From Microbispora bryophytorum (lineage in GTDB: Bacteria; Actinomycetota; Actinomycetes; Streptosporangiales; Streptosporangiaceae), in contig NZ_VIRL01000006.1 in the NCBI RefSeq assembly GCF_006874465.1, forward strand, positions 186,001 through 250,000: 64,000 nt of DNA, read 5' to 3'. The notes under the pieces are model-generated. The model made no database searches. It saw nothing but the letters and a program-made list of their open reading frames with translations, and was not told where the DNA came from. A program made the translations under genes and the position numbers. Below are positions 42,459 through 52,299 of the stretch, piece after piece; position 1 is the stretch's first letter, and each line of letters begins with the position of its first letter.

Positions 42459-43403
42459 ATGAGGGCTGTCAGCCTGGCGATCGCGACCGTCTCGGCCTTC
42501 TGTTTCGGGTTCTCCGGACCGATGGCGAAGATCCTCGGCGCGGCGGGGCTCACGCCGCTGGAGGCCGTGTGGGTCCGCATGGCGGGGGCCGGCGTGCTCC
42601 TGCTGGCGGTCCTGGCCGTCGTCAGGCCGCGCGCGCTGCGCATCCCCCGCGACCGCCTGCTGTTCTTCGCGGCGTACGCCGCGATCGCCGTGGCCGCCGT
42701 GCAGGCCCTCTACTTCGTGGCCATCACCCGTCTGCCGGTCGGTGTGGCGCTGCTGATCGAGTACACCTCTCCGGTGATGGTGGTCCTGTGGGTGCGGTTC
42801 GTCCGGCGGCTGCGGCTGCCGCGCTCGGCCTACCTGGGGGCGCTGATCGCGGTCGCCGGGCTGGCGATCGTCGTGCAGGTCTGGGAGGGGCTGCGCCTCG
42901 ACGCGCTCGGACTGCTGCTCGCCCTTGTCGCCGCCGCCTGCTGCGCCGGATATTTCCTGATGAGCGATTCGTTCGGGGACGACGTGGACACGCTGGGCCT
43001 GATCGGCTGGGCCATGCTCGGCTCGGCGGTCGTCCTGCTGCCCCTCTCCCGGCCCTGGAACATCGACTGGCCGGCGTTCACCCGCGCCGTCGAGGTCTCC
43101 GGTCACACGGTGCCGGTCGCCGCGGCCGGCGTCGTGCTGGTCGTGGTGGCCACCGTGATCGCGTACGCGACCGGGGTCACGGCCGTCCGGCGGCTGTCGG
43201 CCGCGGTCGGGGCGACGGTCGCCTCGATGGAGGTCATCGCGGGCGCGGTGGTCGCCTGGGTGCTGCTCGGGGAGCGGCTGGGAGCCGCCCAGATCGCCGG
43301 TGGCGTGATCGTGCTCGCCGGGGCTCTGCTGGCCCAGACCGCCACCGTACGGCTCGGCTCGGAGCAGCACACCGCCGAGGTGGCCGAGACCGTACGCGTG
43401 TGA
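42459..43403 (+). CDS. EamA-family (DMT) transporter, RhtA-like
   Basis: A 314-residue ten-segment membrane protein made of two EamA repeats. Repeat 1 includes FCFGFSGPMAKIL and LLIEYTSPVMVVLWVRF; repeat 2 includes VTAVRRLSAAVGATVASMEV and AWVLLGERLGAAQIAGG. The closest known types are RhtA-like amino-acid/metabolite exporters. ATG 42459 with AGGTGA upstream; GTG 42453 is possible. The 85-bp upstream region is locally AT-rich (TTATTGGTAATTACAT) and probably contains the promoter. Substrate unknown. Confidence 0.88.
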   Translation: MRAVSLAIATVSAFCFGFSGPMAKILGAAGLTPLEAVWVRMAGAGVLLLAVLAVVRPRALRIPRDRLLFFAAYAAIAVAAVQALYFVAITRLPVGVALLIEYTSPVMVVLWVRFVRRLRLPRSAYLGALIAVAGLAIVVQVWEGLRLDALGLLLALVAAACCAGYFLMSDSFGDDVDTLGLIGWAMLGSAVVLLPLSRPWNIDWPAFTRAVEVSGHTVPVAAAGVVLVVVATVIAYATGVTAVRRLSAAVGATVASMEVIAGAVVAWVLLGERLGAAQIAGGVIVLAGALLAQTATVRLGSEQHTAEVAETVRV

Positions 43404-43406
43404 GGC

Positions 43407-43799
43407 TCAGGTGCCGGGTAGATCAGGTGCGGGGGTGAGCCGTACGACGGTGGACCCCTCGGCCCAGCGGGCGGTCAGACCCGCGGCGTCGCGGGCGTTC
43501 AGGCGCTCCTTGGCCAGCGCGGCCACGGCCTCGGGGGCGGCCGCCTGGTCCACCACCTCGGCGACGGCCGGGAAACGGACGAGTTCGGCGCCGTTGTCCT
43601 TGCTGCGGAGCACGACCTCGATCTCGCTCCGCCCGGCCGCGAGCTCGGCCAGCCCGGGCAGCGACTGCTCCCCTCCGCCGGCCACCACGTAGAGCGCGCC
43701 GTCGTGCCACACGTGCCAGGCCAGCCGGACCCCGGAGGGCAGGGCGAGCCACAACACGCCGGACTTCTTCGCGCCCTCTTCGATCACCGGGAGGTTCAT
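43407..43799 (-). CDS. Hypothetical protein, beta-rich
   Basis: A 130-residue protein from ATG 43799, preceded by GGGAGG. The sequence (GVLWLALPSGVRLAWHVWHD, then GALYVVAGGGEQSLPGLAEL) alternates hydrophobic residues and looks like a small beta-barrel, possibly of the FMN-binding split-barrel type, though no cofactor motif is clear. Lacks signal peptide and membrane segments. Divergent from the CitE-like gene by 35 bp and convergent with the EamA gene by 3 bp. I do not recognise a function. Confidence 0.65.
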   Translation of the reverse strand: MNLPVIEEGAKKSGVLWLALPSGVRLAWHVWHDGALYVVAGGGEQSLPGLAELAAGRSEIEVVLRSKDNGAELVRFPAVAEVVDQAAAPEAVAALAKERLNARDAAGLTARWAEGSTVVRLTPAPDLPGT

Positions 43800-43834
43800 G
43801 CCTCCCAGCCTATTGACCACGCTACGGTGTGCCC

Positions 43835-44773
43835 ATGCGCGCTCGACGTTCGTGCCTGGCGGTGCCGGGCAGCAACCCGCGTTTCCTGGAAAAGGCCCAG
43901 GGTCTCGCGGCCGACGAGGTCTTCCTGGACCTGGAGGACTCCGTCGCGCCCGGCGCGAAGGACGAGGCGCGCCGCAACGTCGTCGCCGCGCTCAGGGAGG
44001 GCGACTGGACGGGGAAGACGGTCGTCGTGCGGGTCAACGACCTCACCACCCGATGGACCTACCGGGACGTCATCGAGGTCGTCGAAGGCGCCGGCGACCG
44101 GCTCGACTGCCTCATGCTGCCGAAGGCCGCGGACGCCTCCCACGTCGCCTGGCTCGACACCCTTCTCGGCCAGATAGAGCGGGCCACCGGCCTGCCCGAG
44201 GGCGGCATCGGCATCGAGGCGCAGATCGAGGACGCCCGGGGTCTCGTCAACGTGGACGACATCGCCGCCTCCTCGCCCCGGCTGGAGACGCTGGTCTTCG
44301 GCCCGGCCGACTTCATGGCCTCGATCGGCATGCGGACGCTCGTGGTGGGCGAGCAGCCCCCCGGGTACGGCGAGGGCGACGCCTACCACTACATCCTCAT
44401 GCGCATCCTGATGGCCGCCCGTGCGCACGGACTCCAGGCGGTCGACGGGCCATACCTGCAGATCCGCGATCTGGAGGGCTTCCGCCGGGTCGCCATGCGG
44501 TCGGCCGCCCTCGGGTTCGACGGCAAGTGGGTGCTCCACCCGTCGCAGGTGGAGGCGGCCAACGAGGTGTTCTCGCCGTCGCAGGAGGACTACGACCACG
44601 CCGAGCTCATCCTCGACGCGTACGAGTACTACACGACGGTCGAGAAGCGGGGCGCGGTCATGCTGGGCAACGAGATGATCGACGAGGCGTCGCGGAAGAT
44701 GGCACTGGTGGTGGCGGCGAAGGGCCGCGCCGCCGGCCTTACCCGGTCCGGCTCCTTCACCCCGCCCAGCTGA
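43835..44773 (+). CDS. HpcH/HpaI-family CoA ester lyase (CitE-like)
   Basis: A 312-residue TIM-barrel lyase. Motifs: RRSCLAVPGSNPRFLEKA, DEVFLDLEDSVAPGAKDEAR (Glu/Asp metal ligands), VVVRVNDLTT, IGIEAQIEDARGL and ETLVFGPADFMASIG, ending with GKWVLHPSQVEAANEVFSPS. This is the malyl-CoA/citramalyl-CoA/beta-methylmalyl-CoA lyase group; citrate lyase alpha and gamma genes are not nearby, so a CoA-ester lyase role is preferred. ATG 43835 chosen; a TACGGT -10-like box ends 6 bp upstream, suggesting a leaderless mRNA. GTG 43829 is possible. Confidence 0.9.
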   Translation: MRARRSCLAVPGSNPRFLEKAQGLAADEVFLDLEDSVAPGAKDEARRNVVAALREGDWTGKTVVVRVNDLTTRWTYRDVIEVVEGAGDRLDCLMLPKAADASHVAWLDTLLGQIERATGLPEGGIGIEAQIEDARGLVNVDDIAASSPRLETLVFGPADFMASIGMRTLVVGEQPPGYGEGDAYHYILMRILMAARAHGLQAVDGPYLQIRDLEGFRRVAMRSAALGFDGKWVLHPSQVEAANEVFSPSQEDYDHAELILDAYEYYTTVEKRGAVMLGNEMIDEASRKMALVVAAKGRAAGLTRSGSFTPPS

Positions 44774-44801
44774 TCACCCGCGGCACGCGAAGAATGGACA
44801 T

Positions 44802-45917
44802 ATGAACGAACCACAGCCGGGCCCGGATCAGGCCGCCGGCCCGAACCAGCTGCCCGGTCCCTACCTGGCGCCCGGGCCGTACGCGGGCGGGACCGCCTGG
44901 CCGGCCGGTCCGCCGCAGCCGCCGCCACCCGCCGCGGCCCAGCCACAGTGGTCGTCTTCAGGCCCGTACGGGGGCCCGTACGCGGGACCTTATCCGTGGG
45001 GGCCGCCCCCGCGGGCCCGCTGGGTCGTCCCGCCCCCGACCGGCACCCGTTACGACCGCCTGGCCCGTACGGCGTCGCACCGCTGGTGGCGGCCGATCCT
45101 CGGCACGGCGGCGATCATCGCGGTCTTCCTGGTGCTCTCGATCTTCGTCGGCCTGGTGGCCTTCGTGATCTCGCTCGTCACCGGCGTGCCCATGGTGCGG
45201 ACGGGGACCCGGCTGTTCGCCGATCCCGTCCTCGACCTCGGGTTCCAGCTGGGGGTCATCGCTCTGCTGCTGCCGCTGGTGCTCGGCGCGGCGTGGCTGC
45301 TCCAACGAAGACCGCCGGGGTCGCTGTCGTCGGTGGCCCTGCGGCTGCGGTGGCGGTGGCTGGGGGCCTGCCTGCTGGTCGCGCTGGTGGCGGTCGTGCT
45401 CGGCCAGGTGATCGAGGCGATGACTCTGCTGTCCGCCGGGGTGGATCCCGGATTCCGCTGGGCGGGCTGGGGGGAGTTCCTCCCGGCCATCATCGTGGTC
45501 CTGCTGCTGGTGCCGTTCCAGTCGGCGGCCGAGGAGTACGCCTACCGCGGGTGGATCATCCAGGGGTTCGGGGCATACCTGCGCAATCCGTGGCCGGCGA
45601 TCCTGGTGGGCGCGGCGGCCTTCGCCGCCTCGCACGGCTACACGGGCTGGGGAATCGTCTACGTCTTCGCGTTCGGCATGCTCATGGGGTGGCTGGCGGT
45701 CCGCACCGGCGGGCTGGAGGCGCCGATCGCCCTGCACGCGACCAACAACATTGTGGCGTTCGGAGTCGTCGCGGCTTCGGGGGACATGGGAAGCGCGATG
45801 GAACAGGGCGAGGTGCCCTGGGAGTCGCTGATCGGATCGGCCGTCCAGTTCGCGGTTTTCGGCATCGGCGTGCTGATAATCGCCCGAAAGTGGGCAATTC
45901 AGACGGTCTCCCGATAA
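44802..45917 (+). CDS. CPBP-family intramembrane glutamic protease
   Basis: A 371-residue membrane protein. About 80 N-terminal residues are Pro/Gly-rich and disordered, followed by about eight membrane segments. The CPBP/Abi active-site motifs are EEYAYRGWIIQGF (EExxxR), FAASHGYTGWG (second-motif His) and LHATNN (third-motif H and N). The family includes type II CAAX-processing enzymes and bacteriocin-immunity proteins; bacterial substrates are mostly unknown. Separated from the CitE-like gene by 28 bp and probably co-transcribed. Confidence 0.88.
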   Translation: MNEPQPGPDQAAGPNQLPGPYLAPGPYAGGTAWPAGPPQPPPPAAAQPQWSSSGPYGGPYAGPYPWGPPPRARWVVPPPTGTRYDRLARTASHRWWRPILGTAAIIAVFLVLSIFVGLVAFVISLVTGVPMVRTGTRLFADPVLDLGFQLGVIALLLPLVLGAAWLLQRRPPGSLSSVALRLRWRWLGACLLVALVAVVLGQVIEAMTLLSAGVDPGFRWAGWGEFLPAIIVVLLLVPFQSAAEEYAYRGWIIQGFGAYLRNPWPAILVGAAAFAASHGYTGWGIVYVFAFGMLMGWLAVRTGGLEAPIALHATNNIVAFGVVAASGDMGSAMEQGEVPWESLIGSAVQFAVFGIGVLIIARKWAIQTVSR

Positions 45918-46051
45918 ATCTCACTAGAGAGGTATGGCCCGCACGCTCTTCCCGTGTTGCTCTGGATTCGTGATGGGGTATCACTGTGATCGCTTTGCCG
46001 TACGACAGGTGGAACGGTCCGGATTGACCTCTCCGGGAGGAGGTACTGAGC

Positions 46052-49000
46052 GTGGTCTCAGGCCCCCACGACCGTGACCGCCGGCGCGACGCCGGCGAAC
46101 CCTCCTCCGTGCCCCCGCCGGAGCTGCACCACCGGCCGCCAGGCCCGTCCCCGTGGGCGATGCCTCCGTTCGCGGCCCCGATTCCCGAGGACGCGGCACC
46201 GGACGACACGGCACCGGACCACGCGGCACCGGACGACACGGCGCCGGGGGACGACGAGGACACCCGGCCGCACCGCACGATCGGCGATGCGGACTTATCC
46301 GGCCAGGACTTATCCGGCCGGGACTTACGCGGCGACATCTGGGCCCCGCGTCCCGGAGCGGACGCGGGCGACGGGCCGGAACCGCAAGCACGGCGCGACC
46401 GCGGGCCCAGGACCGGCCGCAGGCCCTATGCGGCGCCGTACGCAACAGGGCCGTCCGGAACAGGGCCGTCCGGGACAGGGGAACCGCGTCACAGCCGCTC
46501 CGGCGGGCGAGATCCCGAGGATCCCGGCGACGCCGGCGCGACGGGCCCGCCCGGCCGGGCCGGCGCCCCCACGACCTGGCATGGCGAGGGTGCCAGGTCG
46601 TCGGGGGAGGCGGCGCAGGAGCCCAGAGCGCAGGAGGAGGGCCGGCGCCGCCGGATCGTGAACCGGCCGGACAAGCTGGTCGCCTCGGGCCCGCCACGGC
46701 GGCGGCGTGCCCAGATCCCCCGTGAGAACCCGGACGGGCCCGACGCCCCCGAGATCGTCACCCCCGCATCGGGACCGTTGCGTGAGCACAACCCCGATCA
46801 GCACAATCCCGATCAGCACGACCCCGGCGAGCGGGGGGAGAACGCGTGGGCGCACATGCCGCCCGAGCCCGCCTCCCGTCACGGGCTGGGAGAGCTCTCC
46901 GGCATCCGCATGAGCCCCGAGATCCCGGTCGAGCCCGAGCACGACGACCCGCCGGTCGAGCCGGTCGAGCCGGTCGAGCCGGTCGAGCGCATCGGGCGTC
47001 CGCCGGGGGGCCGCCCGGCCCGTCCCGACGCGCTCGTGGCCGTCGGCCCGCCACGAGGGAGCGGCGGACGCCGCCACAGGCGGGTGCTGCCGGTCCGGCG
47101 GTTCCATCCGCACCTGCCGCGGATGGTCGCCCCGGCGGTGATCGCCGTGGTCCTCGTCGCGGCCGCCGTGCTGGGCGTGGCCGTCGTCAGGTGGGCCGGC
47201 GGCCCGTCCACGACCGGGCTGCGCCTCGCCGCCGGAGACGGCCAGTCGGGCGACGCGGCGTTCTCGGCGCCCGGACTGCCGGGCAACGGCTCCAGCCAGG
47301 TGCTCACCGCGTTCGCCGCGGCGGGCGCGACGGTGGTGGCGGCGGGCAGCGACACGACGAGCCCGCTCGCCCGGCCGCTGTTCCTCGTGTCCGCCGACGG
47401 CGGTGCGCACTGGCAGACGGGCCGGGTCGCCGACGCCCCCGGGTACGAGTCCGCGCCCGGGGCGGTCGGCAGGGTCGCGGGCGGCGACGGCCGCTGGCTC
47501 GCCGTCGGCACCGACGCGCCCGGCTCCGCGGGCCCGGCCGCCCGTGGCATGTGGGTCTCCTCCGACGGCCGGTCCTGGACCGCGGTGGACCCCGCCCGGC
47601 TGGCCGCGTTCTGGAGCCAGGACAGGATCACCGACGTGGCGCGGACCGCGACCGGCTTCCTCGCCGTGGGCGCCACGACCCTGCGGGACGGCACGGCGGG
47701 CCCGGTCGCCTGGGTGTCGCCCGACGGCGTCGGCTGGACCAGGGTGGACACCGACCAGATCGGCACCCCCGACAAGGTCAGGGCGATGCGGGCGGTGGCC
47801 GCCCGGGGCGACCGGGTGGTGGCGCTCGCCGATCCGGGGTCGGGCGAGTCCATCTCGGTCGTCCTGCGCTCCGACGACGGCGGCCGCACCTGGCTGCGCA
47901 CGGCCGCGGCCCTGGCGGACGTGCGGGCGGAGCCCGGCGCGCTGGCCGTGACCAAGAAGGGCTTCGTGCTCGTGCCCACCCGGCAGAAGTCGGACGGCGG
48001 CGAGGTCCGGGTCTACTGCTCGCCGGAGGGCGCCGACTGGACGCAGTGCGGCACGATAGGGCCGCTCGGCGCGGAGGGGACGGGCGTGCGCGGCCTGGCC
48101 GCCTCTGCGGCGGGCGTCGCGGCGGTGGCCGAGTCGGAGTGGGAACGGTACGCCGTCTACACCAGCCAGGACGGGCGCGAGTGGACCAGGAGCGCCGACC
48201 TCGGCGCGATCCCGGGGACGCTGCGCGGGCTGGCCGTCACCGACGCCGGCGTCCTCGTGGCGGGCGGCGACAAGCGCGGGCCCGGCGACGTGGAGAACCT
48301 TCCTGTGCTGATCACCGCGGGGAAGGGCGAGGCGGCGCACACCGTGCCGCTCAAGGACATCGCCGGGCTCAACCGGCTGGCCAGGGACACCGCCGACGTC
48401 GCCGCCTCCGGTGGCACGTTCGTGGCCGTGGGCGCGGCCAACGGCGACGCCGCGATCTGGACGAGCGGCAACAACGGGGCCAACTGGGAGGACGCGGCGT
48501 TCCCCGACCTGCTGGGCGGACCGGGGCGCCAGGCGCTCAGCGGCGTGGTGCACGGCCCGAGGGGATGGCTCGCCGTCGGCAGCACGACGACCGACCCGGC
48601 GGTGACCCGGCCGCTGCTGGTCACCTCGGCCGACGGGAAGAGCTGGCGGCCCGGTCCCGCGATCGAGGTGCCCGCGGGCCATTTCCTGCTCGCGCCCGCG
48701 GTGGTGGCCGCCGGGCCGAAGGGCTACGTCCTGGCGGGGGAGGACAGGTCCGCCACGGGGACGCTGCCCGCCCTGTGGTTCAGCCCCGGCCTCAAGCGGT
48801 TCACCCGTTCCGCCCCGGGTAGCATGCCGGCCGGAGGGGCGGGGGTGCGCATCTACGACGTCACGGCGACGTCCGAGGAGTTCGTGGCGGTCGGCGGGTC
48901 GGGCACCGCGGACCGGGAGACGGGGGTGGTCTGGGTCTCCACCGACGGGCTCAACTGGAACGCACGCGGCCGGGTCCTGCCGCCGGACACCACCTCGGCC

Positions 49001-49450
49001 GGGCTGCGCCACGTGGTCGCGACCGAGGCCGGCGTGGTGGTCGCGGGCACCGCGATGACCGAGGACGGTCCCCGCCCGTTCTCCGCGGTGTCCACCGACG
49101 ACGGCGCGAGCTGGGAGTACGGCACGCTGCCCGCCGATGCCGCCGCCTCGGTCCTCGACCTGACCGCGACCGGGCGGGGACTGGTCGCCGTCGGGTCGCA
49201 CCGGTCGCCCGCGGAGGGCGGCGAGGCCGACAGCGCCGCCTGGGTGTCCGAGGACGGGGTGGAGTGGTCGCGCCAGACGCTCACCCAGGACGGCCTCGGC
49301 GGCCAGGGGACGCAGTGGCTCGGGGCGGTGGCGGTCTCCGGCGACCGGGTCGTGGCCATCGGCAGGTCGACCGGCTCCGACGCCGGATACGCCGCCGGAT
49401 ACGCTGACGATCATTTGACGATATGGCGCAGCACCGTCACGGAGCGATGA
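46052..49450 (+). CDS. Large surface protein: disordered N-half, one membrane span, Asp-box (BNR-like) beta-propeller
   Basis: A 1132-residue protein starting at GTG 46052. Residues 1-355 are disordered, with short tandem repeats ([38 protein letters not shown]) and a pentapeptide-like run [18 protein letters not shown]. One membrane span ([21 protein letters not shown]) follows. The outer 740 residues carry about eleven Asp-box motifs of the form S-x-D-G-x-x-W ([36 protein letters not shown]), indicating one or two propellers as in sialidases or photosystem assembly factors. No sialidase catalytic Arg triad was identified. Three TTA codons (46295, 46310, 46325) lie within the pentapeptide-like run. 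Convergent with the NUDIX gene, overlapping by 14 bp. Probable adhesion or cell-wall binding. Confidence 0.82.
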   Translation: MVSGPHDRDRRRDAGEPSSVPPPELHHRPPGPSPWAMPPFAAPIPEDAAPDDTAPDHAAPDDTAPGDDEDTRPHRTIGDADLSGQDLSGRDLRGDIWAPRPGADAGDGPEPQARRDRGPRTGRRPYAAPYATGPSGTGPSGTGEPRHSRSGGRDPEDPGDAGATGPPGRAGAPTTWHGEGARSSGEAAQEPRAQEEGRRRRIVNRPDKLVASGPPRRRRAQIPRENPDGPDAPEIVTPASGPLREHNPDQHNPDQHDPGERGENAWAHMPPEPASRHGLGELSGIRMSPEIPVEPEHDDPPVEPVEPVEPVERIGRPPGGRPARPDALVAVGPPRGSGGRRHRRVLPVRRFHPHLPRMVAPAVIAVVLVAAAVLGVAVVRWAGGPSTTGLRLAAGDGQSGDAAFSAPGLPGNGSSQVLTAFAAAGATVVAAGSDTTSPLARPLFLVSADGGAHWQTGRVADAPGYESAPGAVGRVAGGDGRWLAVGTDAPGSAGPAARGMWVSSDGRSWTAVDPARLAAFWSQDRITDVARTATGFLAVGATTLRDGTAGPVAWVSPDGVGWTRVDTDQIGTPDKVRAMRAVAARGDRVVALADPGSGESISVVLRSDDGGRTWLRTAAALADVRAEPGALAVTKKGFVLVPTRQKSDGGEVRVYCSPEGADWTQCGTIGPLGAEGTGVRGLAASAAGVAAVAESEWERYAVYTSQDGREWTRSADLGAIPGTLRGLAVTDAGVLVAGGDKRGPGDVENLPVLITAGKGEAAHTVPLKDIAGLNRLARDTADVAASGGTFVAVGAANGDAAIWTSGNNGANWEDAAFPDLLGGPGRQALSGVVHGPRGWLAVGSTTTDPAVTRPLLVTSADGKSWRPGPAIEVPAGHFLLAPAVVAAGPKGYVLAGEDRSATGTLPALWFSPGLKRFTRSAPGSMPAGGAGVRIYDVTATSEEFVAVGGSGTADRETGVVWVSTDGLNWNARGRVLPPDTTSAGLRHVVATEAGVVVAGTAMTEDGPRPFSAVSTDDGASWEYGTLPADAAASVLDLTATGRGLVAVGSHRSPAEGGEADSAAWVSEDGVEWSRQTLTQDGLGGQGTQWLGAVAVSGDRVVAIGRSTGSDAGYAAGYADDHLTIWRSTVTER

Positions 49451-49844
49451 TCCCGGAGACGACCCCCCATTCGGCGAGGGCGCCGGCGAGGCCGTCGGTC
49501 AGCGGGAGCCGCGGGAGGTCGGACGGCGCGCACCAGCGGGCATCGGCGGCGTCGTCGCCGGCGACCGGCACGCCCGAGGCGGTCGCCACGTAGTCGTGGA
49601 TCTCGAAGGTCGCGCCGCCGGGGGCGGGCCGCAGCACGGTCCCGGCGAGCCGCACGACGGTGACGTCGAGGCCGGTCTCCTCGCGCAGTTCGCGGCGCAG
49701 CGCCTGCTCGTCGGTCTCGCCGGGCTCGACTCTGCCGCCGGGCAGCGACCACAGCCCCTCGCCGGGAGGGCGGCCCCGCCGCACGAGCAGCAGACGCCCC
49801 TCGGCGTCGGTGATGATCGCGCCCACACATCGGATGCACCGCAC
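49437..49844 (-). CDS. NUDIX hydrolase
   Basis: A 135-residue single-domain NUDIX enzyme. The Nudix box [20 protein letters not shown] followed by ETGLDV matches Gx5Ex7REUxEExGU. The N terminus has a CxxC-like pair ([12 protein letters not shown]) that is unusual for the family, and there is no zinc-ribbon domain. It should hydrolyse a nucleoside diphosphate linked to another moiety; the substrate is unknown. Divergent from the DUF6758 gene. Its 3' end overlaps the convergent surface-protein gene. Confidence 0.9.
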   Translation of the reverse strand: MRCIRCVGAIITDAEGRLLLVRRGRPPGEGLWSLPGGRVEPGETDEQALRRELREETGLDVTVVRLAGTVLRPAPGGATFEIHDYVATASGVPVAGDDAADARWCAPSDLPRLPLTDGLAGALAEWGVVSGIIAP

Positions 49845-49916
49845 ATCACCAAGATTACGACTAGATAACGGGCAGGCTCTTGACGTACGGACATCACGGA
49901 AGCACCGTGAATATTT

Positions 49917-50561
49917 GTGAGAACCGCGCCAACATGTCCGCGGTGCTTCGGGTCGCTACACGAACCGAACGTCTGGTCGAGTTCCTGGCGATGCGCCGCC
50001 CACGGGGACGTCCTGCCCTTCCAGCCTCCCCGGCGGCCCTCTCTGGCCGCTCTGGAGGCCCTGTGCGAGGCGGCCAGGGTGCCTGTCTGGCTCCCGTGGC
50101 CGCTGCCCTCCGGATGGCTGGTGACGGGCTTCGGCGAGGTGGGTGACGAGCGCAGCGGCACGAGGGCGAGCGTCGTCGCCCTCGCCGGCCCGTCGGTCAC
50201 CCACGGTCCCGCCGACATGCTGCTCATCGCAGAGGAGCCCGGCATCGGTCTCGGCGCCGCGTACGCCGGGCTGCCGGGCCCGGACCCGGGGGCGGGCTTC
50301 GACGCCGGGCCGCCGCACGCCAAGATCGACGCACGCGGCCATCCGACGGCGCTGTGGTGCGCGGGGCGGGCGGTGCCGGGAGACCGGGCCGTCTACGTGG
50401 GCGAGGCTCTCGGCAACTGGTTGTGGACGGTCGCCTGGCCGGTCGAGGCCGGGTGCTTCATCGCGCTGGCCCACCTGTCGCTGCGTGACCTGCGCGACCA
50501 GGACCAGGCGCTCGACCTGCCCTTCGGGGCCTTCTCGCCGCGCCTCGACGGGGATGTCTAG
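49917..50561 (+). CDS. DUF6758-type protein with N-terminal zinc-ribbon-like segment
   Basis: A 214-residue protein starting at GTG 49917. The N terminus ([19 protein letters not shown], then [14 protein letters not shown]) has CxxC and C-x3-H pairs that could bind zinc. The core [20 protein letters not shown] and [20 protein letters not shown] is conserved in actinomycetes, where this gene commonly precedes MBL-fold or PHP genes. Function not established. An MBL-fold gene follows 42 bp downstream. Confidence 0.8.
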   Translation: MRTAPTCPRCFGSLHEPNVWSSSWRCAAHGDVLPFQPPRRPSLAALEALCEAARVPVWLPWPLPSGWLVTGFGEVGDERSGTRASVVALAGPSVTHGPADMLLIAEEPGIGLGAAYAGLPGPDPGAGFDAGPPHAKIDARGHPTALWCAGRAVPGDRAVYVGEALGNWLWTVAWPVEAGCFIALAHLSLRDLRDQDQALDLPFGAFSPRLDGDV

Positions 50562-50603
50562 TACGGCGGGTCCGAAGCGCGAGGGATAGTAAGGTTCTGA
50601 GCC

Positions 50604-51314
50604 GTGACAGCGCGCATCGAACGAGTGGTGAGCTCGGGCCTGGTGGACATCGAAGGCGACGAGCACAAGGTCGAGAACAACACCTGGATCGTGGGTGACG
50701 ACGACGAGGTGATCGTCATCGACCCGGCGCGGGACGCCGACAAGATCCTGGAGAAGGTCGGCGAGCGCGAGGTCCTCGCCGTCATCTGCACCCACGGCCT
50801 GCCCGACCACGTGGGCGCCGCGATCGAGGTGGCGGCCAGGGACGAGGCCGCGATCGCGGTCCACGTCAAGGACAAGCGCCTGTGGCGGCAGACCTGGGAG
50901 GAGACCTGGCCCGACATCGACATGGAGGACGAGGGGCTGTTCTCCGTGGCCGACGTCGAGCTGGAGGTGCTCTCCACGCCGGGTGTCACGCCGGGCGGCG
51001 TCTCGCTCTACTGCGAGGGCCTCGGCGCGGTCTTCACCGGCAAGACCCTGCTCATGGACGGCCCCGGCAAGCTCGGCGGGGAGTATCCCGCGCTCGCCGA
51101 CCAGCTCACCTCGATCGGCGAGAGGCTGTTCACGCTGCCGCACGAGACGAGGGTGCTGCCCGCGCACGGCGAGGAGGGCAGGATCGGCGACCTGGAGCCG
51201 GAGTTCGACCGCTGGCTGTCGGGGTCGCTGACCGGCGCCCAGGAGGCCGAGTCTGAGCCGCCCCTCGTGGACGGCACCGGGGCGTCCGGCATCAAGCTGA
51301 ACCTCGACGAGTAG
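50604..51314 (+). CDS. Metallo-beta-lactamase-fold protein with most zinc ligands lost
   Basis: A 236-residue MBL-fold protein of the glyoxalase II-like group associated with mycothiol metabolism. The fold and landmarks are clear, but the ligands are altered. HxHxDH reads THGLPDHV (second His lost), the GHTPG His is Val (TPGVTPGG), and the bridging Asp of FTGDTL is Lys (FTGKTLL). The last His (LPAHGEEG) is kept. So hydrolase activity is doubtful, though a binding or single-metal role is possible. The frame is intact, arguing against a pseudogene. GTG 50604 used. It overlaps no neighbour and is followed after 4 bp by a RecB-like gene. Confidence 0.85.
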   Translation: MTARIERVVSSGLVDIEGDEHKVENNTWIVGDDDEVIVIDPARDADKILEKVGEREVLAVICTHGLPDHVGAAIEVAARDEAAIAVHVKDKRLWRQTWEETWPDIDMEDEGLFSVADVELEVLSTPGVTPGGVSLYCEGLGAVFTGKTLLMDGPGKLGGEYPALADQLTSIGERLFTLPHETRVLPAHGEEGRIGDLEPEFDRWLSGSLTGAQEAESEPPLVDGTGASGIKLNLDE

Positions 51315-51318
51315 CGCC

Positions 51319-52299
51319 GTGGAGCAGCTCGGCCTCGACGGCATGCCGAGGCGGCTCTACACGTGCACTCCATCGCGCCTGAACACCTGGCTCGACTGCC
51401 GGCGTCGCTACCGCTTCACCTATCTCGACCGGCCCGCTCCGCAGAAGGGGCCCCCGTGGGCGCACAACAGCGTGGGGGCCTCCGTTCACAACGCGCTGGC
51501 CGCGTGGTGGCGGGAGCCGTACGACCGGCGTACGCCGGTCATGGCGGCCGTGCTGCTCACCAACGGCTGGATCCGCGAGGGGTTCAGGGACGAGGAGCAG
51601 TCGGCCGCGTGGCGGGACCGGGCCCGCGAGATGGTCTCCGCCTACGTCGCCACGCTCGACCCCGGTGACGAGCCGGTGGGCGTCGAGCGCACGGTCGCCA
51701 CGCGTACGTCGGTCATCGCCGTCTCGGGCCGGGTGGACCGGCTCGACCGGCGCGGTGACGAGCTGGTCGTGGTCGACTACAAGACCGGCCGCCGCCCGCC
51801 GGGCTCCGACGACGCCCGTTCGTCGATCGCGCTGGCCGTCTACGCGATCGCCTCGTCCCGCATGATGCGCCGGGCCTGCCACCGGGTGGAGCTGCACCAC
51901 CTGCCCACCGGGACGGTCGCGGAGTGGGAGCACACCGACCAGTCGCTCGCCCGGCACCTGAGCCGGGCCGAGGACATCGCGACGGAGGCGGCCGGCGCCG
52001 ACGACTCCTACCGCGAATGGGCCGGGAACTCGGGGGCGGGCCGTGCCAAGGGCGCCGTTCCGGCGCCGAGACGGGAGGCCGGTGCGGGGGCGCCCGAGGT
52101 GCCGCCCGAGATCGACCGGCTGTTCCCGCCGGAACCGGGCCCCATCTGCTCCTGGTGCGACTTCCGCCGCCACTGCCCCGAGGGGCGGGCGGTCTCGCCC
52201 GACCGGCTCCCCTGGGACGGCCTGGCCGAGACGCCCGGCTCTTCCGGCCTCAGCCCGGCGCAGGGCCGGGACGGCGGCGAGGATCGACCAGCGCCCTGA
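51319..52299 (+). CDS. RecB-family/Cas4-like PD-(D/E)XK nuclease with Fe-S cysteines
   Basis: A 326-residue nuclease starting at GTG 51319. The PD-(D/E)XK core is SGRVDRLDRRGDELVVVDYKTG. Four cysteines fit an AddB/Cas4-type Fe-S cluster: one near the N terminus (TWLDCRRRY) and three at the C terminus (ICSWCDFRRHCPEG). No helicase domain is fused and no CRISPR genes are nearby, so it is probably a general DNA repair/processing exonuclease. It follows the MBL-like gene by 4 bp, and its 3' end overlaps the convergent DUF2236 gene by 50 bp. Confidence 0.9.
   Translation: MEQLGLDGMPRRLYTCTPSRLNTWLDCRRRYRFTYLDRPAPQKGPPWAHNSVGASVHNALAAWWREPYDRRTPVMAAVLLTNGWIREGFRDEEQSAAWRDRAREMVSAYVATLDPGDEPVGVERTVATRTSVIAVSGRVDRLDRRGDELVVVDYKTGRRPPGSDDARSSIALAVYAIASSRMMRRACHRVELHHLPTGTVAEWEHTDQSLARHLSRAEDIATEAAGADDSYREWAGNSGAGRAKGAVPAPRREAGAGAPEVPPEIDRLFPPEPGPICSWCDFRRHCPEGRAVSPDRLPWDGLAETPGSSGLSPAQGRDGGEDRPAP

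Noticed and set aside
46325-49414. Very long minus-strand open frame opposite the surface-protein gene
   Set aside because: High-GC DNA gives long antisense frames. This one is Arg/Gly/Pro-rich, has no recognisable domain and mirrors the real plus-strand gene with its Asp-box repeats. The same applies to 2116-3948 minus, 3846-5639 minus, 5455-7218 plus, 17246-19027 plus and 19542-22301 plus.
50604-51314. Degenerate MBL-fold gene as a pseudogene
   Set aside because: The gene is full length with no frameshift, keeps all structural landmarks and sits closely spaced in an operon.
51319-52299. RecB/Cas4-like nuclease as part of a CRISPR-Cas locus
   Set aside because: No repeat array or other cas genes are in the window; the neighbours are metabolic, and such stand-alone nucleases are common in actinomycetes.
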